A DNA stretch of 64,000 bases, from positions 124,001-188,000 of the forward strand of contig CABHOY010000071.1 in the NCBI GenBank assembly GCA_902168105.1, read 5' to 3'. This DNA comes from an uncultured Flavihumibacter sp. Its GTDB lineage: Bacteria > Bacteroidota > Bacteroidia > Chitinophagales > Chitinophagaceae. The notes under the pieces are model-generated. The model worked only from the letters and a program-made list of their open reading frames with translations. It was not told the origin of the DNA and searched no databases. The position numbers and the translations under genes are program-made. This document shows, one piece after another, positions 7,971 to 16,408 of the stretch. Each line of letters starts with the position of its first letter. Position 1 is the first letter of the stretch.

Positions 7971-10184
7971 ATGAATGCGTTATCTCCGTGGGCCGCTGCC
8001 GCCGCCGCCTTTCTTGAGAAGGAAGTTGTTTCGCTTTACCAATTTAGAGCTGGTATCTATACATTTGATGTATACCCTGACAAGGATACTGTCTGGATTC
8101 AGGCCAGATGGCCAAAGGGCGGCAACATTTTATTCCGGGCTGCTTATTCACCTGGTGCTGATCTACAGGTAAGTCGTAAGCGCACGACGGAAAATAGTAT
8201 TGACCTTCAGCTCTCGTCAGTAATGGGTTTGATAGAAATACAGATTTCCGTGGTACAAGGCGAAAGGCCGGTATTACGTTATACGACACGTATTACACCC
8301 GCTTGCCGGACAATGATTCCCTTCTGGCCTCGGGACATCATATTTCCCAGCCTGCATGGCAGCCCTGAAAATACAAATGGTAAAATCCATCTGCAACAAG
8401 CTGGCACTCGTTCTGGTGTACTATACGTAAGCATGACGAAGCCTAAAACAGGCTCCCTGCTATATTTGCAGAACCTTACTGCGCTCGGTGATTACTGCGA
8501 ACAAACGGGAACTTCCTGCGCCGAAGTCGTGGGTGGCAAATGGCCGGAACTAGGCCTCTCACTTCCCACATCTGCTGACCATCCACTCGAGCCGGGAAAA
8601 ACCGTTGTGATCAGTGATGCCCTGATAGCGTTTGAGCCGACAGTACCAACAGATGAACCTACCATAACAGAGCAATACCTGAACCTACTGGCCGAAGTAT
8701 ATCTTCAATTACCTGCGCCTGCTACTAACTATCATCATTGGCCAGACACCTTGCAAAAAGGGTTGAAAGATCTCATACATAATCATGGTTGCTGGACGCA
8801 GGTAGAGGGACAAACATACCTGAATGCCTACTTGTGCGACTATGCCACTCCGCCGGAAATTATGGTACAGCTGGCCATTCTCCTTCCATTGATCGATTAT
8901 TCAGAATGGAAAGGAGAAAAGCAGGAGATAACAGACCAGATCAAAGCAGTCTTACCCTCATTTTTCAACGACGAACTGAAAACCATTATGCGCTGGCTAC
9001 CTGCGGCGGAAGGGAAGCTGGAAGGAGAGGAAGAACAAAAACGTCCAATGGTGATGGATTCATGGTACCTTCACCATCCACTTATTAACCTCTCACGACT
9101 TGCACTCAAAGGAGATAAAACAGCCGAAAAGCTTTTTCTCGCTTCCCTGGATTTTGCTATTAATGTAGCGCAGCACTTCAAATACCACTGGCCCGTATTT
9201 TACAAAATGGATACGCTCGAGGTGGTGAAGGAAGAAACCGAGCCAGGCAAGGGCGGAGAAAAAGACGTGGCAGGCATGTATGCCCATGTAATGTTGCAGG
9301 CATGGGAACTAACTGGTAAAAAGAAATACCTCCAGGAAGCAGAAAATGCCGCGAAAACCCTAAAGGGGTTAGGGTTCGACCTGTTTTATCAGGCTAATAA
9401 TACAGCCTTCGCAGCTGGAGCGCTGTTAAAGTTGTATAAGGTAACACGGAATAAAACTTACCTCCGCTTAAGTTACACCTGCCTAGCTAACATCTTTCGT
9501 AATACGCGGCTATGGGATTGTAACTATGGTTATGGTAAATCGTTTCCGTCTTTTTTTACCCTGTTTCCGCTAAATGATGCCCCTTATACGGCATCGTATG
9601 AAGAACAAGAGGTGTTTTGTATACTTCATGCCTACCTTAAACTAGCGGAAGAAGAAGACGTGTTATCGTCAGTAATTCTGCTGAGTACAGAATACATCCG
9701 GCACCTGATCAACAGAGCGCCTTATTATTATCCTCCTATGCTGCCGAAGGCAGTACTTTCAGATGAAGTCAAAATAGGCGAGGTAGATGCTAACGTATGG
9801 GTGGCGCTGGAGGACCTGCATGACGGATGGGAAAAGAATGGTGCGGTGGGTCAGGAAGTATATGGTGCAGGTAATGCATTTGGAATTGTACCCAGACATT
9901 ATATAAGGATTCCCAGGAAAGATTTTCTGATATTTATTGATTATCCGTTAACTGCCTTTTCACGGCGAAATAAAGCTGTTTCTTTTACCATTACCGGCGA
10001 CAGCCGTTTAAATTGCAGGCTGATGATCATTAAAGCAGGAAAAGATGACATAACACATATAACAGTAGCTCTTAATGGTGTTCAACAGACGAGCGGCCGG
10101 AAAAGAAAAGATGGCCACATAGAGTATGTAACGAAAGGAGGTGACCGGGTAGTCATTTCATTCCGCGAGGATGATCAGGCATAA
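7971..10184 (+). CDS. Unknown 737-aa protein, probable helical-toroid (sugar-enzyme-like) domain
   Basis: I do not recognise the family. Residues 1-230 are beta-rich (YTFDVYPDKDTVWIQARWPKG, GVLYVSMTKPKTGSLLYLQNL) and could be a sandwich. Residues 240-640 are mostly helical with repeating helix pairs and aromatic or acidic patches (DVAGMYAHVMLQAWELTGKKKYLQEAENAAK, then FAAGALLKLYKVTRNKTYL), as in alpha/alpha-toroid enzymes acting on sugars. A beta-rich tail follows. There is no signal peptide or membrane segment, so it is probably cytosolic. The next intact genes on this strand are a glycosyltransferase and a GH1-like protein, which suggests a role in a cell-surface or storage saccharide; that role is inferred from context only. 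Confidence 0.55.
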   Translation: MNALSPWAAAAAAFLEKEVVSLYQFRAGIYTFDVYPDKDTVWIQARWPKGGNILFRAAYSPGADLQVSRKRTTENSIDLQLSSVMGLIEIQISVVQGERPVLRYTTRITPACRTMIPFWPRDIIFPSLHGSPENTNGKIHLQQAGTRSGVLYVSMTKPKTGSLLYLQNLTALGDYCEQTGTSCAEVVGGKWPELGLSLPTSADHPLEPGKTVVISDALIAFEPTVPTDEPTITEQYLNLLAEVYLQLPAPATNYHHWPDTLQKGLKDLIHNHGCWTQVEGQTYLNAYLCDYATPPEIMVQLAILLPLIDYSEWKGEKQEITDQIKAVLPSFFNDELKTIMRWLPAAEGKLEGEEEQKRPMVMDSWYLHHPLINLSRLALKGDKTAEKLFLASLDFAINVAQHFKYHWPVFYKMDTLEVVKEETEPGKGGEKDVAGMYAHVMLQAWELTGKKKYLQEAENAAKTLKGLGFDLFYQANNTAFAAGALLKLYKVTRNKTYLRLSYTCLANIFRNTRLWDCNYGYGKSFPSFFTLFPLNDAPYTASYEEQEVFCILHAYLKLAEEEDVLSSVILLSTEYIRHLINRAPYYYPPMLPKAVLSDEVKIGEVDANVWVALEDLHDGWEKNGAVGQEVYGAGNAFGIVPRHYIRIPRKDFLIFIDYPLTAFSRRNKAVSFTITGDSRLNCRLMIIKAGKDDITHITVALNGVQQTSGRKRKDGHIEYVTKGGDRVVISFREDDQA

Positions 10185-10380
10185 ACCTTTTCCACCAACG
10201 TTTCTATCGTTGCCATAATCGCATCATAAGGACGATTACCAGTTAAGATTACAGATTGCTCTTTTCCTTTTACCGTATCAATAATGATGGGAATCGGCTT
10301 ATACCGTATGATTGCACCAACTCTAAATCACTTTTGAACTGGTTAGAGACTTCCGTTGATAATAACTGCTTCAAAAAAAG
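10175..10380 (-). pseudogene. Relic of a DsbA-like thioredoxin-fold protein, C-terminal part
   Basis: On the minus strand one frame reads FKSDLELVQSYGISRFPSLL. After a one-base shift near 10288, another frame reads DTVKGKEQSVILTGNRPYD, then AIMATIETLVEKVYA and a stop at 10175. Joined, this matches the end of DsbA/FrnE-type proteins: a helix, then G(I/V)xxFPSLL with the cis-Pro, a strand pair with GK, then GxxPYDxIxxxIE. No Cys-x2-Cys part is found, so this is a fragment. Its stop overlaps the last 10 bp of the 737-aa gene on the other strand. Confidence 0.5.
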
Positions 10381-10701
10381 GTAAAAAATTGAGTTATTAT
10401 TAGAAGTACAAAAACCTGTCCTCAAATAAAAGCAGGACTTGTTATATCCAAGAGATAAGACAAACACCGGGTGAATATAGAGAGTAAAGGCTCGTCATTA
10501 AGCTAGCTAAACGATAACACATTACCAATATGAGTACAATTAACCCCATTGTTAATTTGATCCTTGTGCCTAATTAGTACATTATAATTCCATTACAGCA
10601 GATGTAAGACTATTCAGGATGGTGGCATATATTTAGCAATATGACTATTACGCTAACGTAATAAAAATAGGAAGCCTACTTAGTTAAGCCCCGTTTGCTG
10701 G

Positions 10702-10731
10702 TTGCTAGTCACCCATGCTAATATAAATTTG
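10702..10731 (+). promoter_or_regulatory. Promoter of the glycosyltransferase gene
   Basis: TTG at 10702-10704, 19 bp, then TAAATTTG at 10724-10731: a good fit to the Bacteroidota primary-sigma promoter. Transcription would begin near 10738, about 60 bp before the start codon. It shows that the glycosyltransferase gene is transcribed separately from the 737-aa gene. Confidence 0.6.
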
Positions 10732-10799
10732 CAGTTACAACTACAATTAATTATTAAAGATCTGTCGGGCAATGCAGTCTGCGGTAAAAAAACACGTAT

Positions 10800-12008
10800 A
10801 TGAGAACTACCAAAAACCTGGCTGGATACATGTCTATGTCCATAAATAATATTGTTGAAGCTGAACATTATGATACAATCATTTGCTTCTCTCATTTAAG
10901 ATGGGATTTTGTTTATCAGCGCCCGCAACATCTTATGAGTCGTTTTGCATGGCAATCACGAGTATACTATATAGAGGAGCCAATATTTGATGGTACAGAA
11001 CCTGAGTTTCGTATATCAGAGAAAGCAGAGGGATTGTATATAGTAGTACCCCATTTAGCACCGACCACAGAGGCCGTGGTAGTAGTGGCACTATTAAAAA
11101 AGCTATTGGATACCTTTATGACGAGAATAACCATCCAGAGGACTATTTTCTGGTATTATACTCCGATGGCACTGCAATTTTCTTCGCACCTTTCACCCCT
11201 TGCAACTGTATTTGATTGTATGGATGAATTGTCGGCCTTCCAGTTCGCTCCACCGGAATTATTGGAATTGGAAACTATATTACTATTAAAAGCAGACATC
11301 GTCTTTACAGGGGGTATTTCACTTTATCAGCACAAAAAATCCAGGCATCATAACATTCATTTGTTTCCCAGTAGCATCGACCAGGAACATTTCCGTAAGG
11401 CCCGCAATAGTATCCCTGATCCCGAAGATCAGCAAGCTATACCACATCCGCGATTTGGTTTTGCAGGTGTAATAGACGAACGGTTTGACATTACTTTAAT
11501 AGACACGGTTGCTGACCGTCATCCTGATTGGCACTTTGTGTTGCTCGGTCCCATAGTTAAGATAGATCCCGCTATACTGCCGATCCGTTCAAATATCCAT
11601 TATTTAGGCCCCAAACGTTATGAACAATTACCGGCATATATGTCATCCTGGGATATAGGACTTATACCATTTGCGGATAATCCCTCCACGCGATTTATTA
11701 GTCCGACTAAAACGCCAGAATATCTTTCAGCAGGGCTGCCAATTATCTCAACACCCATCAAAGACGTGGTGCAAACATATGGTATCAACGGCATGGTCGA
11801 TATTGCTGCAAATGCCGATGAATTCGAGCATTATGCCAAGGCTATCCTTAAACGACCGGGCAAGCGAGAGCGAATGGCTGTAACGGATCGTTTTCTGGCC
11901 AAAACTTCATGGGATACTACTTATTACGATATGCAAAGTTTAATCGCCAGCACAATTATTGAACGGGCAACCTTACATACGAAGGAACCACGTTCAATTC
12001 AGGCTTAA
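10800..12008 (+). CDS. Glycosyltransferase, GT1/GT4-like (GT-B fold)
   Basis: A 402-residue protein. The N-terminal half opens with CFSHLRWDFVYQRPQHLMSRFA, the usual start of a Bacteroidota/Proteobacteria glycosyltransferase group found with exopolysaccharide genes, and includes VFDCMDELSAF. The C-terminal half has the donor-binding domain: FGFAGVIDERFDITLI, HYLGPKRYEQLPAYMSSWDIGLIPF and SPTKTPEYLSAGLPIISTPI, where the PEYLSAG part with its Glu matches the sugar-nucleotide site of GT4-like enzymes. There is no membrane segment; it is probably cytosolic or peripheral. A second ATG at residue 11 (10830) is also possible. It is followed after 72 bp by the GH1-like gene. Sugar donor and acceptor are unknown. 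Confidence 0.85.
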   Translation: MRTTKNLAGYMSMSINNIVEAEHYDTIICFSHLRWDFVYQRPQHLMSRFAWQSRVYYIEEPIFDGTEPEFRISEKAEGLYIVVPHLAPTTEAVVVVALLKKLLDTFMTRITIQRTIFWYYTPMALQFSSHLSPLATVFDCMDELSAFQFAPPELLELETILLLKADIVFTGGISLYQHKKSRHHNIHLFPSSIDQEHFRKARNSIPDPEDQQAIPHPRFGFAGVIDERFDITLIDTVADRHPDWHFVLLGPIVKIDPAILPIRSNIHYLGPKRYEQLPAYMSSWDIGLIPFADNPSTRFISPTKTPEYLSAGLPIISTPIKDVVQTYGINGMVDIAANADEFEHYAKAILKRPGKRERMAVTDRFLAKTSWDTTYYDMQSLIASTIIERATLHTKEPRSIQA

Positions 12009-12080
12009 AATAAAAAATAGATAAAGCTTCAGACGATGAGTAGCACAACGGAACAAATATTAATAGCAAATTAAACGGGT

Positions 12081-13904
12081 ATGCAGCAAATATCTAAGCT
12101 GGAACTATGGGGTGGCATGGAATATACAATTAACCGGGTAAATGATGAATATTTTGATCAACTCTCCTATTCCGGGCATTATAATCGTCCTGAAGACATT
12201 GATCTTATTATAACTTCCGGCATCAAAACCATCAGATATCCGATATTGTGGGAAAAACACCAGCCCTCCAGCCTGACGCCGATTGACTGGACATTTACTG
12301 ATAATAACCTTAACCGCCTGAAGGATGCAGGTATAACTGTTATTGCAGGCCTTGTGCATCATGGTAGTGGCCCGGAGTACGTAAACTTTTTTGACGATAC
12401 CTTTGAGGACGGATTGCAGGATTTTGCTGCCATAGTAGCCCAACGTTTTCCCTGGATCGAATTTTATACGCCCGTTAACGAACCGCTGACGACTGCAAGA
12501 TTTTGTGGACTTTATGGTCATTGGTACCCACATCACAAAAGCGACGAAAGCTTTAGCCGGATATTGGTAAGCGAGTGTAAAGCTACCATAAAGGCTATGA
12601 TAGCTATCCGAAAGGTCAACCCCACGGCTAAATTGGTACAAACCGAGGACCTGGCAAAAATATACAGTACGCTTACTTTGCAATATCAGGCAGACTTTGA
12701 AAATGAACGGCGGTGGCTTTCCTTTGACCTGATTGCAGGTAAGGTAATTCCATCTCACCCTTTATGGAATTATCTATTGGATGCTGGTATCGATGACCAG
12801 GATCTGTCGTTTTTAAACAGGCAGGCTATTGAGCCTGATGTTATGGGCATCAACTACTATATAACGTCCGAACGTTTTTTAGACGAAAATATATCCCGTT
12901 ACCCTACTGAATCACATGGCGGCAATGCCTTTCAGCAATATGCAGATGTCGAAGCTGTCAGGGTTAATATTCGGGAGAGAGTGTCGCTTAAAGCTTTGAT
13001 AACGGAGGCATGGGAAAGACATGGATGGAAAATTGCTCTTACAGAAGTGCATCTGCAATGTACACGTGAGGAACAAATGCGATGGTTATACGAAATGTGG
13101 AATGCCGCCCTGACATTACGAACTGAAAACATTCCGGTTATAGCGGTAACAGCCTGGGCGCTATTCGGGTCTTACGGTTGGAACAAGCTACTAACGGAAA
13201 AGGAGGGACAATATGAGAGTGGCGCTTATATCATCAGAAATAATCGCCCGGAACCGACTGCTTTGTTAAAACTGATGAAAACTTTACTGACGGGTCAGGA
13301 AGTAAGACACCCTGTGCTCGAAAAAACAGGATGGTGGCATAGTGAAGAAAGGATACTTTATGGAGTAAAAGAAACAGTAAAGGGATCTTTTCATAGGGAA
13401 AGATCCCGTCCGCTTCTGATCTTATATAAATTCAACCATATTGGAGAAAGAATGGAAGAAATATGCAGGTATAGAAAGTTAGACTATCACCTTGAAAAAA
13501 TGCCCTCGCTGGAAATTGTGTACCGTGTGGTTGAAGAAGAAAATCCTTGGGCAGTTATCGACGTTACCGGCGAACTGCTGATTATAGGTAAGGAAAAAGG
13601 TGTAATTGACACATCCCGGCGCGTGTGTACTCATCAGATAAGAAAGCAGGCAATACAAATGGCTAGTGTATGTCATCACTTACCAGATAGGGAAATTATC
13701 AGCAACGCTAACGCCTTTTGCCAAGGAGAAATTAAATGCAGCGACGAATGTCTCATTGTAAGTTCGGACAACTTTCCGATTCCGGTTGATGACAACCCGA
13801 TTTTCGGAAATACTACCGAATTTATATCAGCAGAATTTGACGCATTGGCAAATAGACTTATTGACTACATTTTGGATGATGTAAAAGGCGTGTATCATTT
13901 ATAA
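12081..13904 (+). CDS. GH1-like protein with a decayed RmlD-like C-terminal domain
   Basis: A 607-residue protein. Residues 8-425 resemble a family 1 glycoside hydrolase barrel: the acid/base motif is NEP at 133-135 (FYTPVNEPLTTARFCGLYGHWYP) and the probable nucleophile is E322 (IALTEVHL). There is no signal peptide. Residues 443-600 resemble the dTDP-4-dehydrorhamnose reductase (RmlD, SDR-type) domain that I recall fused to this GH1 domain in related proteins: RPLLI at the start, ICRYRKLDYHL, then NPWAVIDVTG. The Gly-rich nucleotide loop is replaced by LYKFNHIGE, and no Tyr-x3-Lys active site is seen. The tail is therefore probably no longer a reductase. It probably works with the glycosyltransferase 72 bp upstream. 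Confidence 0.7.
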   Translation: MQQISKLELWGGMEYTINRVNDEYFDQLSYSGHYNRPEDIDLIITSGIKTIRYPILWEKHQPSSLTPIDWTFTDNNLNRLKDAGITVIAGLVHHGSGPEYVNFFDDTFEDGLQDFAAIVAQRFPWIEFYTPVNEPLTTARFCGLYGHWYPHHKSDESFSRILVSECKATIKAMIAIRKVNPTAKLVQTEDLAKIYSTLTLQYQADFENERRWLSFDLIAGKVIPSHPLWNYLLDAGIDDQDLSFLNRQAIEPDVMGINYYITSERFLDENISRYPTESHGGNAFQQYADVEAVRVNIRERVSLKALITEAWERHGWKIALTEVHLQCTREEQMRWLYEMWNAALTLRTENIPVIAVTAWALFGSYGWNKLLTEKEGQYESGAYIIRNNRPEPTALLKLMKTLLTGQEVRHPVLEKTGWWHSEERILYGVKETVKGSFHRERSRPLLILYKFNHIGERMEEICRYRKLDYHLEKMPSLEIVYRVVEEENPWAVIDVTGELLIIGKEKGVIDTSRRVCTHQIRKQAIQMASVCHHLPDREIISNANAFCQGEIKCSDECLIVSSDNFPIPVDDNPIFGNTTEFISAEFDALANRLIDYILDDVKGVYHL

Positions 13905-14147
13905 GATCGCGTGAATAAAAGCTGTATCCAAAGTATGATACTACTCTTTGGGGTTCTTTCAATGTGGGAGATAAAGGATACTACAAGATCTGTTGTTTCC
14001 GGAAGGAGTTTTATATGATCGCAGAAATGGCACACTTCGACCCCACCTTAACAAGGTTACATTTGGCTTCTTCTGATTCAAGTTGATTTTTTTTCTTCTT
14101 CATCCCCTGTTTTTCAGTAGTATGCACATTTAATTAAAATTATATTT
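13905..14147. other. Intergenic stretch with a 54-codon open frame lacking a start
   Basis: From about 13923 to 14087 on the plus strand one frame stays open (LYPKYDTTLWGSFNVGDKGY and onward) without an ATG at its beginning; the first ATG is at 14017. It has no recognised similarity and may be a fragment of a lost gene. Confidence 0.3.
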
Positions 14148-14456
14148 GTGAATATTTTTGTAGGTAATATAAGTGACAGAACAACTGAAGATGAGATATG
14201 GTCTTTATTTGACCCATTTGGAGTTGTATATAGTATTAATGTGGCTTATGATAAGTACAGTGGCCGTTCTAAAGGCTTTGCATTCGTTGAAATGCCAGAC
14301 GATTCCAATGCAGTACTGGCAATTAAGGAATTGAATAATTCAGTAGTTGCTGGCCAGAAAATAGTAGTGTATGAGGCTCGTCCAAAACCTGAAAGACCAG
14401 AAAATAATCGTTTCTCCAGATCCGGCCCAGGCCCTGGATTTAGACCCAGATACTAA
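14148..14456 (+). CDS. RRM-domain RNA-binding protein (GTG start)
   Basis: A 102-residue protein that is one RNA recognition motif plus a short basic/Gly-Pro tail. RNP2 is IFVGNI (residues 3-8) and RNP1 is RSKGFAFVEM (40-49), with the aromatic residues that stack on RNA. The tail (RPKPERPENNRFSRSGPGPGFRPRY) is Arg-rich. Small single-RRM proteins of this kind are common in Bacteroidota and are often cold-induced, which is family knowledge. The start must be the GTG at 14148, since the frame has no ATG before RNP2. A TATATTTG sequence ends exactly on this GTG's first base, which is odd. A strong terminator follows. Confidence 0.9.
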   Translation: MNIFVGNISDRTTEDEIWSLFDPFGVVYSINVAYDKYSGRSKGFAFVEMPDDSNAVLAIKELNNSVVAGQKIVVYEARPKPERPENNRFSRSGPGPGFRPRY

Positions 14457-14509
14457 TAGTTGGATGTTTTAAAACGTCGATTACCTTTATCTGTTAATAG
14501 AGCAGAAGA

Positions 14510-14554
14510 GCAAAGCCGCAAAATACGTTGAGTACGTTTGTGGCTTTGCTTTTA
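14510..14554 (+). terminator. Rho-independent terminator after the RRM gene
   Basis: The arms GCAAAGCCGCAAA (14510-14522) and TTTGTGGCTTTGC (14537-14549) pair with one G-T pair and are followed by a T run. It lies 54 bp after the stop codon. Confidence 0.85.
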
Positions 14555-14845
14555 CGTTTCTATGTACCGGATAGTAGTAACCCAAGCTTAATTTTCTAAT
14601 TATATCCTTAATAAACCTCCAGGATGGGATATAGTAACAAGAACTATTAGCAACTGCGTTCCGCCCATGAGGTGACGATGAAGATTTGTATCATCATGTT
14701 AGTTGTGTGAGTTCGGAAACTTTAGCCTTTACGAGTCTTCGGTCTGCATGAATAGTGCATTGTTTCAAAAGAAACCCTAAAGCTCTGTGGGTTCCAGCGG
14801 ATCTATGTGACCCATGATCAGATTTTTGATAAATCCATTCCATAG

Positions 14846-15358
14846 CAGTTTTCTAAAGTTCGAAAGGTTACCAAGCCACCACAGGGATATGATATAGTGC
14901 GAACAAACGGGCAACGGAAGATTGTTGTAAATGAAGTAGGCAAGAAGTTAAGAAAGGCTTTTCTCTGGAAGGCGGAAGGAGTGAAGAATGAAGAAATCAT
15001 TTCCCGGCTTCGTGCTGTGCGTGTAAAGATGTATAAACAGCAGCTAACCAAGATATTCAAACGACCCTTTTATTGCGGAGTAATCAATCATGGGTTGCTG
15101 GAAGGAAAGATTGTTGAGGGGAATCACGAAAAACTGATCAGCAAAGAAATCTTTCTCAAAGTAAATGACATACATCAAAGTTCGGGAGGATACGGAGTTC
15201 CGCATAAAAAGGAACAAGATGAAGTACCGCTAAAGATATTTATTAGATGCGATACCTGTAATCAGCCATTTACAGGCTATGTAGTAAAGGCTAAAGGGCT
15301 TTGGTATTATAAATGCCGCACAGAAGGCTGTAAATGCAATAGAAGCGCTAAAAAATGA
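14846..15358 (+). pseudogene. Serine recombinase relic (recombinase linker plus zinc ribbon)
   Basis: The frame is open from 14846 without a proper start and encodes KPPQGYDIVRTNGQRKIVVN, then LRKAFLWKAEGVKNEEIISRL, FKRPFYCGVINHGLLEGKIVEG and a zinc ribbon (IRCDTCNQPFTGYVV, YYKCRTEGCKCNRSAKK). This is the Recombinase plus zinc-ribbon portion of large serine site-specific recombinases. The catalytic Ser domain (about 150 residues) is absent, and the coiled-coil end normally after SAK is cut by a stop at 15356, probably a frameshift. It is a dead fragment next to tRNA-Asp. A second, smaller copy of the KPP-G-DIV region is readable near 14608-14640. Confidence 0.75.
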
Positions 15359-15429
15359 GGCATTTCGAACTCCGAAAGTCAATACAATTTTTTCCCGGAT
15401 AGCCACCTGTCGGGCAATTCCCCTGAAAA

Positions 15430-15470
15430 CGAAAAAGGGACAAATCATACTGATGATGATTTGTCCCTTT
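15430..15470 (-). terminator. Terminator of the tRNA-Asp transcript
   Basis: Perfect 15-bp arms (15434-15448 and 15456-15470) begin 3 bp beyond the tRNA 3' end. In minus-strand reading they end in a T-rich tract (TTTTTCG). Confidence 0.85.
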
Positions 15471-15473
15471 CTG

Positions 15474-15547
15474 CGGACCAGACGGGACTCGAACCCGCGA
15501 CCTCCGCCGTGACAGGGCGGCATTCTAACCAACTGAACTACTGATCC
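15474..15547 (-). tRNA. tRNA-Asp (anticodon GTC)
   Basis: The 74 bases fold as a full tRNA. The acceptor arms are GGATCAG and CTGGTCC, the anticodon stem is CCGCC/GGCGG with loop CTGTCAC (anticodon GTC), and the T loop is GTTCGAGTC. The discriminator base is G and the full CCA end is not encoded. The 3' end faces the accessory region with the recombinase relic, as expected if an element had once entered next to it. Confidence 0.95.
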
Positions 15548-15644
15548 AACACTTGTTTCCCATTCGTCGGGGGTGCAAATATATGAACATTTATTTCAAT
15601 TGCGCAAATAAATTATGTACAAATATTTACAATTTTGAAAAACA

Positions 15645-15670
15645 CACGTAAAAAACACGTTTAACGTCAA
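15645..15670 (+). promoter_or_regulatory. Candidate ECF-sigma promoter before locus 1 sigma gene
   Basis: CACGTAAAAAA at the left and CGTCAA at the right, separated by 9 bases that include another ACGT. A nearly identical arrangement lies upstream of the locus 2 SusC (32913-32937, minus). Paired elements ending in CGTC are typical of ECF-sigma promoters. It would start transcription about 60 bp before the sigma gene, suggesting autoregulation. Confidence 0.4.
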
Positions 15671-15738
15671 TTTGTACATTACCTACTTTTCTTTAGATTT
15701 ACAGCTTTTAGGGGGTTCCTACTAATGTTCAATTTGAT

Positions 15739-16329
15739 ATGGATCGTATGCCATCCGAGGACGAGGTGTTGTTACGGATGATGCAGGGAGATGAGTCTGC
15801 GTTCACCAAAATCTACCGGCACTATCACGCCTCACTTTACATCTATGTATTGCGGTTTTGCAAGGTTCCTTCACTCGCAGAGGATCTGGTGCATGATGTA
15901 TTCCTGAAGGTATGGGAGATCAGGGACCGTATTAACCCCGAAATGTCCTTTACAGGATATCTGTATAGGATTGCCAGGAACCACGTAATAAAGACAATTG
16001 GCAAACTTGCCACCGACAAAGTACTCAGAGACCAGTTATATGCTCAATTGAATGATATTTCCGGCATTCAGCCGGAGCATCAGATCAGGGCTAAAGAATA
16101 TGAACGTCTGTTCCAGGAGGCGCTGGTAAGAATGCCTGCACAGCGGCTGAATGTGTTCAGATTATGCCGGCAGGAGGGGAAAAGCTATGATGAAGTGGCT
16201 TTTCTGCTGGGTATTTCCCGCAATGCCGTCAAAAAACATATGGTACTGGGCATGCGCTTCATATACGATTATGTGCACCGGCATGGCGATATTCTGCTCG
16301 CCGTTTACCTCGCCGGAAAACTTTTTTAA
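15739..16329 (+). CDS. ECF sigma factor of locus 1 (SusC-linked)
   Basis: A 196-residue sigma-70 factor. Region 2 lies at about residues 8-80 (DESAFTKIYRHYHASLYIYVLRF, AEDLVHDVFLKVWEIRDRI) and region 4 at about 120-180 (RLNVFRLCRQEGKSYDEVAFLLGISRNAVKKHM, the helix-turn-helix). It belongs to the Bacteroidota ECF group that is held by FecR-type anti-sigma factors and released through an STN-type SusC when the glycan is taken up. The FecR gene follows after 79 bp and the SusC gene after that. A candidate ECF promoter lies upstream. Confidence 0.93.
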   Translation: MDRMPSEDEVLLRMMQGDESAFTKIYRHYHASLYIYVLRFCKVPSLAEDLVHDVFLKVWEIRDRINPEMSFTGYLYRIARNHVIKTIGKLATDKVLRDQLYAQLNDISGIQPEHQIRAKEYERLFQEALVRMPAQRLNVFRLCRQEGKSYDEVAFLLGISRNAVKKHMVLGMRFIYDYVHRHGDILLAVYLAGKLF

Positions 16330-16408
16330 CTTTTTTTTAAGACAGGGGTACCCTACTTCCTCATTTGCGGATATTATATACAGTACCCGCAAAAGGTGCT
16401 CATAATTT

